Assembly (NCBI GenBank): GCA_037892935.1
Contig: JAYXKI010000009.1
Location: forward strand, 186,001 to 250,000
Direction of reading: 5' to 3'
Source of the DNA: Phlebopus portentosus
Taxonomy: Eukaryota > Basidiomycota > Agaricomycetes > Boletales > Boletinellaceae
Length of the DNA: 64,000 nucleotides
Shown: in pieces, positions 1 through 11,551 of the stretch
Position numbering within the stretch: the stretch's first letter is position 1
Layout: each line of letters begins with the position of its first letter
Notes under the pieces: generated by a model
The model's database searches: none
The model's input: the letters and a program-made list of their open reading frames with translations, nothing else
Told to the model about the DNA's origin: nothing
Made by a program: the position numbers and the translations under genes

Positions 1-517
1 AGTTGATGTCAACCGCAGAGATTAGTTTCATAGCAACTGAGTAAGTCCCGCAAAGTATTTCGTGCCGAATGGAGCAAAGCCTCATAGCGTCCAAATCAAG
101 CACTATTCATCCTCGAACCTGAAATCCAAGCGATGAGAACTTCGTTACACTTTCACATGAAAGCGAGCAGGGTTCGCATGACCATTTCGCTAATGACTTC
201 TGGCTTTTTATGGCGAAAACAAGGGGAGAAAGTGAACGACGACGCGATCATATGCTCAAGCAAAAGCATGGAACAAGATCTTGCAGCACTAAATCAGAAC
301 GCCATCATTTGAGAGGTAGTAAGGGAAGGAGGAATATGGGGAAAGGACATGTGGGGAAAGGAAGAAAAGATCGAAAGAAGAATGCGTGAGACATTAGTCA
401 CGCATCTTAGCGCCAACAGCCAATCGCCAAGTCCCACGAATCTCGGAACCAACTCTTCAACGCATTGTCAAAATTTTATTCAACTTCCTTGCGTGAAGCA
501 ACAATTGTTCTTCCGGA
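1..517. other. Intergenic, 3' flank of helicase 1
   Basis: Sequence after the stop codon of the first helicase gene. Short open frames here are shadows with no recognisable protein character. I see no RNA gene or repeat. Confidence 0.5.
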
Positions 518-3390
518 CTACGAGTGTAAAGCAGTTGCTCCAGGTAGAAGTGCTTTCTTCTCTGCAACATCGACCCACTTGCACCAAGTGCTTGATCTTC
601 CCACTTTCTCCTCCCAATGTAGTGCGAGCTCTCCAAGAAGCGTCTTGCGAACGCTATCGTATCGCGTAAATTCACGCTTAGTGACAATCACCATTCCCGC
701 CTTGCATCGTGTAAGCATCACATTTACTCGATTTTGGGACTTCAGGAATCCTGGGCCCGATGTACGTACAACGGACACGAGAACGTATTCGGCTTCGTTT
801 CCTGCAGTGAAACAAGATGAAAACACATGTCAGCACGACGAAATTCTATTCTCGGAGCTTGTCTTCCTTTACCTTGGAAGCTATCAACATTGAATACGTT
901 TTCCCAGGGCAATCTCTCTTTCTTCAACGCATTCTGAACTGCACTTCGCTGCGCATCGTATGGAGTGATAATGCAATAGTCCTTGTGCTTGTAATAGTGC
1001 CGAACCAAATGAAGAATCGTCTGCACTTCTCGTCCATTCTACGCGGGATGTCAAATCGACGCAACGGCGCTAACAATGAGCCGATTCACCTTCCAGCTTT
1101 TTCCAACCTTCTCTTCGCTCCCGTTCCATACATCAATGAACTTAATACAATGCCAACCATCTATCCGATGCGCCGACTTCAGTTTGGATTGATACACGGA
1201 CCGTGAAATGAATCCCCCGATCTCGTTCGGCATGCGGTCTGGCACAAGATTGTTATGACACTGATCAGTAGAGCCGGAAAAAGAATGCTGACATTGTGTG
1301 TCTAGAAAATATGCGGATGACTTCAAGTGCGCAATGTCGAATATGCTTTGCAGAGTCGGGGCCGCATCACGCCCATATGGCGGAACTATGATAAGAAGTT
1401 ATGGGATTCAGTATGACAATGGCACATGCAGGTAGATACTCACGTTGTTTTGGATCTCCAAAAAAGCAGACTTTCGTCAATTCCTTGAAGCGACCAAACA
1501 GATGCTATCATTGAAAAAAAATATTATTGCAACCGTGCCTTCGGTTATCGAATGAGGAATGCACTGTGCTCACCAAATAATCAAGAACACTTATTTGAGA
1601 TGCTTCGTCAATAATGAGCATCTGCATCGGAACAAGACGAAAGAGGTGAATAGTATCGAGTGCTGGATTCGAAAGGGTGCTAACTGTACACAGCACAATT
1701 CTAGTCCCATGAAACAGCAATGTGACCCCCCTCGGAGTATCAGGAAACTCATCCGTGCGAATGAGGTGTTTTTTCACCTCAGTGTAAATATGCTCGTGCC
1801 TAGCCATGAAATACACTCCTGAAATTTGCGAGGGAAAAGAAAAAGTGCAGAATGGTACGCACCACTCCTCATAGAATTCTTTTGAAACAAGAATTTTGAA
1901 CGCCACGGAGTGCTTTGCGAGACTCTCCGCAATATTTTTCACGCCAACATTGGATTGTGCCACCACCCAAGCCGTCCTTCGTAGAACATATATCTCTCGC
2001 ATGGCGACCGAAATCGTGGTTGTCTTTCCGGTTCCAGGTGGTCCTACAGAGCAAATGAGTCAGGATTGCCATTTATGACTTTACTCGAATCGATGCTGAC
2101 CGTGTGCAGTGACAATCGGTCGGTGAGGATTAATGATTGCTTCCACTACATTCGCCTGTGATTGATTCAACGGGCGGTCTACTTGCCCGATACGTATCCT
2201 TGCATTGTTTATGCGCCTGACATTCAGTCGCCTGAGATTTGGAAACCAGAGAAACCCAATGAAGGGGTAGCTGGGATCTGATAGTATCCTGACTCCTTGT
2301 AGCACTCCGAGGAGAAATGCATCTCGCGCTCTTTCGTGGTTAGTAGATTCTTCACGGCCCTCAACTCTCACCTTCTCGATTGAAACATTCGACATGATTC
2401 CACCTTGCTTGATAAAAGTTCTCTTGCCATCTACACCTTTTGCCTTGCCGCGATACTCTCTGCCATTTACATCTGTCAGAACGACTCTTGTCTAGACACT
2501 TCTGGTTAGATAGACTCTGACAAAGTAAAATCAATTGCAGGAGTAACTTACCTTCTCACTCATCCGTACACGTGTCTTGTACCGCTCATTATGAATGATG
2601 ACTCCTCCGTCTTTTCCGTGCTGTACACGCGTGAAATCGTTCTGAAGTGTCTGAGGCTTGGCGACATCAAGACTATGGAGCTCTCTGACCATCCTGAACA
2701 GTCGTTTGAATTTCTTTGGACGTAGAGATCATTAGTTATGTGAGGCACGTCGCATAAATTACTAACTAATATGGATAAGCGACTTGTATCCGCTGTCTTG
2801 CGTGTTGCAAGGTCTCTCGACCATTCAGAGCATGAAGCAAGCCTGTGGAAAGAGGTCATCAGGTAATGCATACATTTTGTCATCATCTATTTATACCTTT
2901 GCGTAATCCAGGCCCTCGCACAAAGTGACTCCAATTTTTTGTCCCTGCCCTCGTTGCAGATGTCCCAGATTTGATCGATTTCGAAAGAGTTGGAAGATGG
3001 GCTTAGCAAATCTCGTACAGCAGAGCCAGGAGAAATGCTTCCCGTTGGTGGTAAATCGTATCCACGAACATCGAAGGCCAAAGAATGCTTGATATACATT
3101 GCGAGTCGAACAATACCGAACCCTACTACACGTCCTGATTCCCCAGCAAGGATTCGCTCCAGAATATCGTTTTTCCTCTTTGTTGCATCGAACACAATTA
3201 TTCTGTCATTTATAGAAGTAGCGACGAACTGCAAGATGCCCTTATCGTTTATGTGTGCTGAGAGGCCGATCGCGTCTGAAGGGGCCGCGCCCAGCGCGTC
3301 AGAAATGTCTTCAGAGGCGGAATAGATGGACCAGGTTAAGGTCTTTGGTATTCCCTTGCCGTGGATGTATTTCTGACGAAAGCTAGGCAT
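518..3390 (-). CDS. UPF1/SEN1-like SF1 helicase with degenerate exonuclease-like N-domain (paralogue 1)
   Basis: Superfamily 1 RNA/DNA helicase, AAA_11/AAA_12 type. The start MPSFRQ at 3390 is chosen because the neighbouring paralogue begins MEPFRQ. About 11 exons can be joined in frame. The first about 160 residues resemble an RNase D-like fold (a VGFG...A segment, then LESLCARAW where such enzymes have YAxxDAW), but no DxE of exonuclease motif I is visible, so this part is probably not catalytic. The helicase core then follows: Walker A GPPGTGKTT split from its upstream exon by an intron (about 2046-2095), QSNVGVKN (motif Ia), DEAS (Walker B), GDPKQ (motif III), DSFQG (motif V) and NVMLTRCK (motif VI). 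All core motifs are intact, so ATPase activity is likely. It ends about 180 residues earlier than its paralogue because the basic tail is absent. Length is about 785 residues. The substrate is unknown; RNA surveillance or silencing is an inference from the UPF1-like core. Confidence 0.85.
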
Positions 3391-3852
3391 AGCGACCACG
3401 GGAGTCAATGCAGGAAGACAAGAGTGCGTTAGGCGCCAGCCAACCTTTCTTGTGCACAGTAGACCCACAGCACGTTCCGTCATTAATATTGTGAGGATCA
3501 CATTAAAGTTCCATGAATAGTGGGAAACGGGATTTCCTGCTAACAGACGCCACGCCTCATGCCCGAATCAAGATACTGGATTCACAATATTAATGGGCGC
3601 CTACTTAACGGGCCCCAGCGGGCGCCTAACGAATTACGAATAAACTGAGGACACCGACCAACCGATCCGAGGAATCTTGATGTCTAGTAGCTTTTTGCGG
3701 TATATCTATCCTTCGTCTACGATCCTTGGGTAGGTAGATATTGTCGACCATTAGATATTGTCATCATGGTCGAAGTGAAAGTTACGTTTACTTTGTCGCG
3801 TCACCAAAACTGTGTCTAGTACAAATACGTACAAATAGCGTACAACATCGAT
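3391..3852. other. Intergenic between the two helicases
   Basis: Separates the stop of helicase 2 from the start of helicase 1. It holds a perfect 14-bp inverted repeat at 3481-3494 and 3582-3595 and a short duplicated GGGCGCCTA motif near 3595 and 3625. No gene is seen. Confidence 0.5.
3481..3595. repeat. Short segment bounded by 14-bp perfect inverted repeats
   Basis: CATTAATATTGTGA at 3481-3494 is the exact reverse complement of the sequence at 3582-3595. The spacer is 87 bp. No target-site duplication is evident. It lies just upstream of the helicase 1 start codon, so it could form a stem in the 5' leader or be a very small mobile relic. Confidence 0.45.
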
Positions 3853-6800
3853 TCAAAACAGGGAAAGCTTCTCCCAGCGCTTATTCTTCTTAGTCAGAGG
3901 CAAATTCTCGCTAGGTACATGTTTCTTCAGAGGAGTGAGTTTTTGCGACGGTATCCTGGCTCCTGACACGCTCTGGGTTCGTACCTGCGAAGGCATTGGG
4001 GGTCCGCTTGCCCATGCACCTACGAGTGACTGAGAACGAGAGCACGAAGGTGATTTTGATAATGATGGATAATGAGCGCCCGGAGTATTAGTTCTGTACG
4101 TATGGCCTGGTGCCCTTGATCGAGGAGTGCGCGTCCCAGATTCAGCGGAAGAGAGCTTTGGGAAACCTGCATCTAAGTGTGTCCGACGCAGATCATCAGT
4201 TACTGAGACGATGCTGGACTCTCTGCCCGTGATGGGCAATAGGATTGCTTTCTTTTGAGGGGGAAAGTATGATTTACCCCCAGGAATAGGTCGACTTGAT
4301 ACGTGGGTGCGGATGGGCGCTAAATTAACGTTCGATCGATAGGCATCGGGAGAAGACGCTCGGATAGAAGTCCGAGGGCGAGAATTGAAGCTCGCCACAG
4401 GCTGCGAATCGCACTTGCTTCTTGCAGCATCATCAGAGCCAGGTAAGATGGCTTTCCCTTCCGCAACAGCTTTCCAATCGCGCCAGGTATTCTGGCAGCC
4501 GTAGTTCCTCTCCCAATATTGGTGCATCTCGCCTAGTAAAGTACCCTTCACATTTCCTTGCTGCATGAAGGCTCGGCTTGTGACGATCACCATTCCAAGT
4601 TTGCAACGCGTCAGCATCACGTTAACTCTGTTTCTCAAGTTCAGAAAGCCTGGATTATCTGATCGGACGACTGAGACAATAATATAGTCTGCTTCGTTTC
4701 CTGCGGGACGTATATTAAGCGTAAGCGCTATGCATGCAGATGCGAAGAAGACAGTATTTACCCTGGAAGCTGTCGACATTATAGATGTTATCGTACCTCA
4801 GACCCGAGGCTTCCATCGTCTTGTGCAGTAAATTTCTCTGTGCATCGTATGGCGTAATTATACAATAATCCTTGTGTTTATAATAGTGGCGAACAAGATG
4901 TTCCACGGTCTGCACTTCCCGTATGTTCTTCAGATTCAGTCATCAGTAATGTGGTGAGAGATATAGGAAAAGACACTTACAATGTAGCTCTTTTTGTCGT
5001 TCTCTTCTTCTCCGAGCAAGACGTCAATGAAGGCAATGCAAGAATGCGTCTTCACATCATGTTCTGATCGGAGTTTACCGTCATAAACAGCTTCGGAAAT
5101 AAATCGTCCTAAGGTCACCGGCATACGGTCTGTTTACAGTATATAGAAGGTCAGCGTTCGCTATGTAAGAAGAGAGGGTATCTGACATTGTGTATTTAAG
5201 AAGTACGCTGTAGGCTTCAAATGGCGAACATCAAAGACACTCTGGAGCGTTGGCGCCGCATCCTTACCGAACGGAGGTACTAAGGACGTAAGGTGAGCAA
5301 CGAGGTGAAAGCATTTTATCATGTATAAATCTTACATTGCTTAGGGTCTCCGAAGAAACACACCTTGCTTAGACGCTTAAAGTTGGCAAAAATGTGCTGA
5401 AAGTGATGTGAGACACCAGGGTCTGATACTTGGATACCAGAACTTACCATATAATTGAAGATACCGATCTGAGATGCCTCGTCCACGACCAAATTGTATA
5501 CAGGAACAAACTCAAAGATTCTCTTGTCGTGCAAAGATGGATTGGAAAGCGTAGAGATCGTGCATAATATGACGTTCACGCCGTAAAAAGTCACTTCGAC
5601 GTCTTGTACGCCGCTTGGTAGTTCATCCGTACGAATTAGGGAACCTGTGACCCGGTCGTCGTAGATATGCTCATGCCTTTGGGAAGTTTCAGAGATCCCT
5701 ATACTCACGATGATCATTGGAAACGTACCATTCGTGGTAGAACTCCTTCGATACCAGAAGTCTGTACCGCACCGAATCTTTAGAGAGTCGTTCGGCAATA
5801 TTCTTCACCGCAACGTTTGACTGTGTAACGACCCATACCGTATCACGATCCTTAACCCATTGCTGCAGAGAGGCTGAGATTGTGGATGTCTTTCCTGTCC
5901 CGGGTGGACCTGAGAAATAGAGCGATAAAAATGTTTTTCAAACGATAGACTTCGAGAAGAACTCACCATGCACAATAACGAAGGGCACTTCAGAATAAAC
6001 CATCGCTTCTACAACATCTGCTTGAGACTGATTCAACCTGCCGGTTTTTATAGCCCCAGTAACTTTGCTTGGGTTTCCTTCGTCCGCATTCGGATCCGGA
6101 AAGTAAAGTTTTTGAATGAGGTGATATTCCGGTTCATGGAGGTCGTGTTTGCCTTGCAGAAGTTGCAAGAGAAACGCTTCGCGAGCACGCTCGGCGTGGC
6201 TAAATTCATCCTTGCCCACTACGAAAATAGCCTTGAGCGACATACCGCCCAGATCGCTGCGCGTGGCAACCTGCGTAAGTTTCCCGTTGGCGCGTCTCGC
6301 AGTTCCGCGGTGCAATCTGTCATCTTGGTCGATCATCCAGACTTCTGCCTGTGGGGTGTATTAATGCGTGTTTATCGAGTCAGAGAGAAGAATACTCACC
6401 CTTTCGCTAGGACGAACGCGGTTGTTAAAACGATCGTTTGCGATAACAACATTTCTATTCTCATCAATGGCTGTACCCCTGAAGTCGTTTTGCAGTACCC
6501 GTGGTCTCGCTGCTTCTATCTTCTCGACTTCAACAAGCATTTGATGAATTGGCTTAAAGTACTAGAGTATCGCTAATAGCTTAGGAATGGAAGAAGGCAA
6601 CTAGCACTAGAAAATCTTACTTTGCTTGATAGATACATGGTATCGACAAATTCTCGCTGCTCCAGACCATATCGCGAGTCAAGCGTAGCGGCAACCCTGC
6701 ACATGGAGACGTCAGTCAACCCTTCGCCTAAATCTTGCTGTGACCTACCGCGATGTAAGCCAAGCACGACAAGCTAGGCTCTCCAGTCCGGTGTAGTCAC

Positions 6801-7314
6801 TTCCAGAATCGCAGGGAAGAGCATCCCAGAGCGTATCAACATCAAACGCGTTGGCGCCGGGATCGACGTAATTCTTCACGAAAGCCCCTGGGGACAGATT
6901 CCTTTCTTTCGGAGTCGCAGCCTCCGTTATTTCAAGACCGCGTACATGCGAATTTACTCCATAGCGAATGTGCATTGCGATGCGCGCCATGCCGAAACCG
7001 ACGAGAAGAGCCACCTTTCCGCGTAAAAGAGTATGAATGCCGGACTCAGAAAGACTGATGCCTCCAAGGAGCGGCAAACTACGAGTACGTAGAATAAAAA
7101 TTTTACCAGAGGTAGTCGAGATGGCCAAGGCTTCTAGAGAGGTATCATCGACTGCGAGTAGAATAGCGACGCCCAAGATAGGGGAAGGATCTGGGACACG
7201 ATCAATGGCACTGAGAACCGCAGCGGAGAAATCCTTCGACGATCTGAAGAACGCCGGACGAAGAACGTCTGGTGCGTCGTAGACGTTCACCAATGACTGT
7301 CTGAAGGGCTCCAT
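3853..7314 (-). CDS. UPF1/SEN1-like SF1 helicase with degenerate exonuclease-like N-domain and basic tail (paralogue 2)
   Basis: Tandem paralogue of the gene at 518-3390 with the same domain order and matching intron positions. The start is MEPFRQ at 7314, six residues into the longest open frame, to match the paralogue. Residues 1 to about 200 form the exonuclease-like domain (LLVGFGMARIAMHI, then LESLACRAWLTSR), again without DxE catalytic acids. The core has GPPGTGKTS (exon near 5727-5911, preceded by an intron), TQSNVAVKN, DEAS, FFGDPKQ, DSFQG and NVMLTRCK, all intact. After the core comes a tail of about 180 residues, rich in Ser, Pro, Arg and Lys and probably disordered, ending in a Lys/Arg-rich stretch at 3853. 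Length is about 975 residues. A role in RNA metabolism is inferred; the tail may give nuclear targeting or RNA binding that paralogue 1 lacks. Confidence 0.87.
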
Positions 7315-7319
7315 GGAGG

Positions 7320-7854
7320 AAAGAGGTGACAAGGGCGGTCCGATACAAGATGGTCATAAGAGGCAAGCCTAGGAGACTAATAAGTGATAACATGAATATC
7401 TTCATTGGGCCACCTCGCGGTCTGGTTATTTGGGTTACGTATGCTTGATGGACGCCTCGAGCTACAGTCATAATGAGATGAGCGCCTAATGTGAACTCAA
7501 GAGCAAGGACTGAGGACCAGGCCGGCCAAAAAAGTTGAGCGCTTATCCACTGCAGATGATAAAAAATACGTAAAATGACGATCCGCCTTATCAGGCATCT
7601 CGTAGGTCGGAAGGTGTTTTTCCTTCCCTTCGAGAAGTCGCAAGCAATGGTAGACAAAATACTAGTCTCGATGTAACATTCATAGAAGTCTCCTCTTGGT
7701 CCGTATTTCTGGGTTTGTCGTGTTTTGGTGGTGATGGCATTGCGATGGAAACCGACGATCCATCATCCACTTGCACTAGACAGTCAAAGTAGGCAATCAA
7801 GTCCCACGCCAGATTACAAAGAAACGCGACCGCTCCCAGTCCTCGGATCTTCAA
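7320..7854 (-). CDS. Candidate small membrane protein or 5' exon (uncertain)
   Basis: Two overlapping open frames lie upstream of helicase 2. One begins at 7854 (MKIRGLGAVAFLC, hydrophobic start). The other, read to about 7320, contains two strongly hydrophobic segments: one around FWPAWSSVLALEF and one around IFMLSLISLLGLPLM. The second frame runs into the helicase start region in a different phase. It could be a small multi-pass membrane protein spliced from both frames, an alternative 5' exon, or chance. The predicted start lies only 27 bp from the divergent gene at 7882. I do not recognise a family. Confidence 0.2.
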
Positions 7855-7881
7855 ACACGCTCAACAACACTTCAGACTAAC

Positions 7882-8754
7882 ATGGCACCAAACGCGAATG
7901 CAAACAGAAAAGTCGCTGCATCTTCCGGAAGAAATGTGCGAAATGCGAGCGTCAAGAAAAGCAACACCGGTACCTTAGGTATAGACGATCTCGACCCTAT
8001 CGTACAGCCTTCACAGTCCAGCAGCGATGACGGGTGCGTGAACCTCGCTGCAATTCTCAACGAGGAACTCAGGTGTTGCATAGGATGATGGCTACTATTG
8101 CTCAGAAGATGCAAAGTAAGAATGCTCCATGCCAAACGCCAGTGACGGCACTGATATTTTCTAGTATCAATGGAGAAGAGGAAGAAGGAAAGAGAGGTCA
8201 GGTTCCTCCAAGCAGCTCAGTTGGAATTTTCGAGAATAGTATGTGCATATTTCGAGACTCCGAACTATCGCTCGGCTTACTTCTCTGTCCTCCAAGCTTT
8301 CCGAGAAGGCACACGAGCTTCAGGATGGCGTCGCGGAGATGTGCGATCCTCTCTTAGTTTTGGTCTCACCTTCATCTATACCATTCCTCTCACTCCTAAA
8401 CTCTAGAGACAAGATCTATGCTAGCTTTCAAGACGCGTACGTTGCTAATGAAGATAATATACGGAGACTCTGGACTGCGATCCTCGAGGAACAGTTGAAG
8501 CTTCATGCTCGTCTTTCTTCCTGTTTTTTTTTTTCACTTCGCCATCTTATTGAATCATATTACAGGACCTCGTCGATGAGAAACACAGGTCGACGATAGA
8601 AGACGAAAAGTGTCGGGAGAAAGACCATATCCAGGCCCTGGCTCACTGCCGTAAAGCATGCGAAGGTCGTACTCCTCTCCTTTATGGCATAAGGGAAGCT
8701 GATTATTCTGTTCCAGAGTCTCAGCGTCTCATTGATTTACTAGAACCGAACTGA
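7882..8754 (+). CDS. Small coiled-coil protein, unknown function
   Basis: A plus-strand gene of about 175 residues assembled from about six exons. Exon 1 (MAPNANANRK...) is Ser/Asn-rich and ends in an acidic SSSDDG. An intron at about 8034-8089 leads in frame to MMATIAQKMQ. Further exons give a charged helix (MEKRKKEREVRFLQAAQ), KLSEKAHELQDGVAEM, a segment with DKIYASFQDAYVANEDNIRR, and a last exon from DLVDEKHRSTIEDEK to LIDLLEPN with stop at 8752-8754. The heptad-like Leu/Ile spacing and high Glu/Lys content suggest coiled coils, as in small structural or kinetochore-type proteins, but I recognise no family. Exon borders in the middle are approximate. Confidence 0.55.
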
Positions 8755-9100
8755 AAGTGTGCTGAATCTCTGATTGACTCTCGTTCTGCTCTGGACTGCT
8801 CGTGCCTGTTGCTCTTCTATCTTGTGACTTCAGACCTCAGAATAAGAACAGCTCTCGCAAACTCAGGTCCTGTCTGCATCGGGTTTCTCGTATAACCTCC
8901 TTAGGTGTAATTATAATATACAGAATGATTCAGAATGTTTTCGCAACAATTGCCGCTTCTCTTCGTTTATTCTGACCTTTAGCTAAGCTGATGAAGTCAA
9001 ATTTTGCCAATTGAGCCGGAACCAAAGTTGTTGCTTGCTTTTGCTTCTTTCTTGTTCTTGGCCACTTGTCCGTCCAAGTCACGTTTCAATCAACGCTTAA
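8755..9100. other. Intergenic
   Basis: Between the coiled-coil gene and the CE15 relic. No coding similarity or repeat is seen. An exon preceding the CE15 relic was sought here and not found. Confidence 0.45.
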
Positions 9101-9227
9101 TTTCCAGCTCAAACGTCCAGGCCTTCATGCTAAAAAGAGTTCTTCAGCACGCCCGCGAGTCCCAACTACGCCGACAATTATTTATCCTTACTCTCCGTAC
9201 CCGCTCGCCTATCCTTGGCTCAATTCT
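9101..9227 (+). pseudogene. Orphan last exon of a CE15 glucuronoyl esterase
   Basis: The plus strand reads TTTCCAG followed by SSNVQAFMLK, which matches the last-exon start of both downstream CE15 genes (SSNIQAFMLK and STNIQAFMLK). Even the splice acceptor is conserved: TTCCAG|CTC here against TTCTAG|CTC in the gene at 12831-14379. Further on, a second frame gives YSPYPLAYPWLNS against ISPYTPFPEAYPWIND, so at least one frameshift lies between. No upstream CE15 exon (GCSRxGK, WHC) is found before it. It is in opposite orientation to the two intact genes. A relic of a third copy is the simplest explanation. Confidence 0.7.
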
Positions 9228-9440
9228 ACACCTTGAATCCCATAACCCTGAGTTTGCTGGCTGGTGTCCTGTCATGCTGAATTTGCAGGTTTTTATTGTG
9301 TCTGTAGGAATTGGATCCGGCTTGTCGTAACTGCATATGATATCGATCGGTTTTGGCCACTTGACTTGGCAAGTTCTAGCATGATTTGACCTGACATGCA
9401 TGGAATTTCAACCCCGACTCTAAAGTAGTGTTTTCGTTCT

Positions 9441-10065
9441 CTAACTTTGAAATAGCCTAATAACCTCTTTGCGCCTCCTGTACCCTTCCCATTGACAAAA
9501 GAGAGTCACACTCTGCACTCCTACGGCTTGAAATGTCGACCGAAGATCCGGTCGAAGATTGCCTACCAGCCTCGAAAATCGTCACTCAATACAAGAGAGT
9601 AATACAACACGAAACTAAGGACGTACAGTAATTCATGGCCTTATAGTCTCCAACGAAGCAATTTCTCAACCCACCCACTTCAGAGAAGGCCGCCAAACGT
9701 TTCTCTATCGATTCCGGGAGGGTGGCTTGGCCGTTGTGAGCACTCATTGTCACTGGACCAACATAGTATTCTGGGAGTGCGATGGAAACAGAACGATAAT
9801 TAGTATTGGTGGTCTTGGACGCAAAAACCGTCGGAAAAAGCATGGATTTCTCCGAGAAGACGCACCCGCGGAGGGCGATGGGTGAAGAGGTGATTGTTGA
9901 GATACGGATCCCATTGCACATTCGCACGGAGGCAGTCCATTGTCCTGCTCTTTGACAGGCCGGGGAAATGAAGAAGTCCCAGTAAACTACGGAAGTTTCT
10001 TTATAATTGTATGCACCTACGAAGGATACGATATCCTCATCCTCTCCTTTGGCACTGATGACCAT
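9441..10065 (-). pseudogene. 5'-truncated DUF7330-like gene (copy A)
   Basis: The second half of a DUF7330-type protein is clear: a SIALPEYYVGPVTMSAHNG segment, then RLAAFSE, then NCFVGDYKAMNY, each matching copies B and C. The conserved N-terminal third (PPPYN, GTFVIDAGL, LYLESxNG) is absent upstream. The last exon shows two competing frames: one gives SSTGSSVDISS and the other AVGVQSVTLF, as if a one-base shift had occurred. The start at 10065 is only the first Met of the open frame. It could still be expressed as a short protein, but decay is more likely. Confidence 0.55.
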
Positions 10066-10593
10066 GGTGGTGGACGGAAGAAAACAGCAGGTGCACCGAG
10101 CTGTCGCGTGACCACCAAGCTATCCTAACTGCGGCTGATTGATCTTATACTTGTAAGAATGAGCGTATTTAGACGCTGGGAAATAGCCAGGTACTGTATA
10201 GACGTTTATCACATCCTCAGCATTGATTACTTTACAATAACACGGCAGGTCGAAGAAACAGCATGCAAGCATTTCTTACACAACCAGTTGATTATCCTCT
10301 GAGATCAGTTGGACGGCCAAAGTCTAATGATAGCCTAGAGAAATGCCAAGCGTCGCAAGTATACGCCAGGCTTTCATCGAGATCATTTGTGACTGTTCCG
10401 ATATTGATTCAGATTCACCATTTGAATTTGCCAAGAAATCAGCGGATTACAATTCAATGAGTAAGGCCAGAAGTAATACATGCCATAGGAATACGATAAT
10501 GAGTTCCTAGTCCATATCTCGGAGCTGTCTATAAAAGGAAGTCAGCTTATTCAACGACAGAGAAATAGACGGAGAAACATACAATCCGCATGC
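10066..10593. other. Intergenic
   Basis: No gene or repeat seen. I looked here for the missing N-terminal part of DUF7330 copy A and did not find it. Confidence 0.45.
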
Positions 10594-11551
10594 TTAGAAT
10601 CCCGCGAAAAGCCTGTGAAAGAAGCTTCCACCACCATTCACGCTACTACTCGCACTCGGATCAACCTCATCGACAAAAGAAAGTTTGACTCTGCCGTTGA
10701 CACTCCCAACCTCGGCTACTGATCCAACCCAACGCTGGCCACCCGCTGCGATAACCATGAGATACGCCAGAGTGGTGAGATACGGCGCATATGTTTTCAA
10801 GAGAAACCACGTACTGTATCCTGTTCTCCTATAGTCACCAACAAAGCATTTTCTTGTCCCATTATCTTCTGAAAAAATCACCAAGCGGGACTCCATCACA
10901 CTAGACAAGGACACGGAACCATTCACAGTGTACAAGGTTATTGGTCCTACGAAGTCTGATGGGAGTGCAACGGCGGCAGTTGCATTCTTTGATTTTACGA
11001 CTAACGAGAAGGGACGTGATGTAGTCGAGTCCTGGAGAGGATTTTAACAGTATATTAAGGTAAAGTAAACACACGGCACCTACCAGCTTCAAGTTAATAG
11101 ATCCGTTTCTTGACCTTAATTCGAGCTCTGCCCTTTCCATCAGATCTCTGTGAGAGGCCTCCGTTTCATCATCGACAAGCCAGACGTCGGCTGTAATACC
11201 AGAGTTGATGGACTCGAGGTAAAGGTTCCTCTTTGCCTCAGTTTGTATCGGCCCTTGCGTAACTTCGTCAGATGAGTCTGAAGTCGATGCAGATGCTTGT
11301 AGCGTCGATAGCAATTCATCTGGGATAGTAAGACCAGCATCGATGACAAATGTTCCTTTGATCGACGAGTTCTCTCGTTTGATCTTGGTAAAATTCATCG
11401 ACATGACGTTGATTGGCCTTTCGCGACCCGAGGAAGAGCGAGATCTTGTATCGCTCTCTGAATTATCTAAGGATGACGATGAGGGTGCCGGATTGTATGG
11501 TGGCGGAACGTCGCTTGGCCATGGACCAGTTTCCGGCTGTGATGAGGCCAT
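10594..11551 (-). CDS. DUF7330 domain protein (copy B), intact
   Basis: Three exons. Exon 1 (11551 to about 11090) starts MASSQPETGPW and includes a PPPYNPAP motif, a Ser-rich linker, IKGTFVIDAGL, NLYLESINSGITADVWLVDD and an RSRNGSINLKLV stretch. Exon 2 has PFSLVVKSKN, VALPSDFVGPITL and KCFVGDYRRTGYS. Exon 3 has GSVNGRVKLSF and a short C-terminal tail ending FAGF. The repeated beta-strand pattern with NG turns is what I remember of the fungal DUF7330 family, whose function is unknown. No signal peptide or membrane segment is seen, so it is probably cytosolic. All exons join in frame. It lies next to decayed copy A on the same strand, consistent with tandem duplication. Confidence 0.78.

Noticed and set aside
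465..1206. Plus-strand frames of 142 and 129 codons over the first helicase
   Set aside because: They lie antisense to exons that carry clear helicase motifs, so they are shadows.
5968..6576. A 202-codon plus-strand frame
   Set aside because: Antisense to helicase 2 exons (NQSQADVVEA region); no independent domain.
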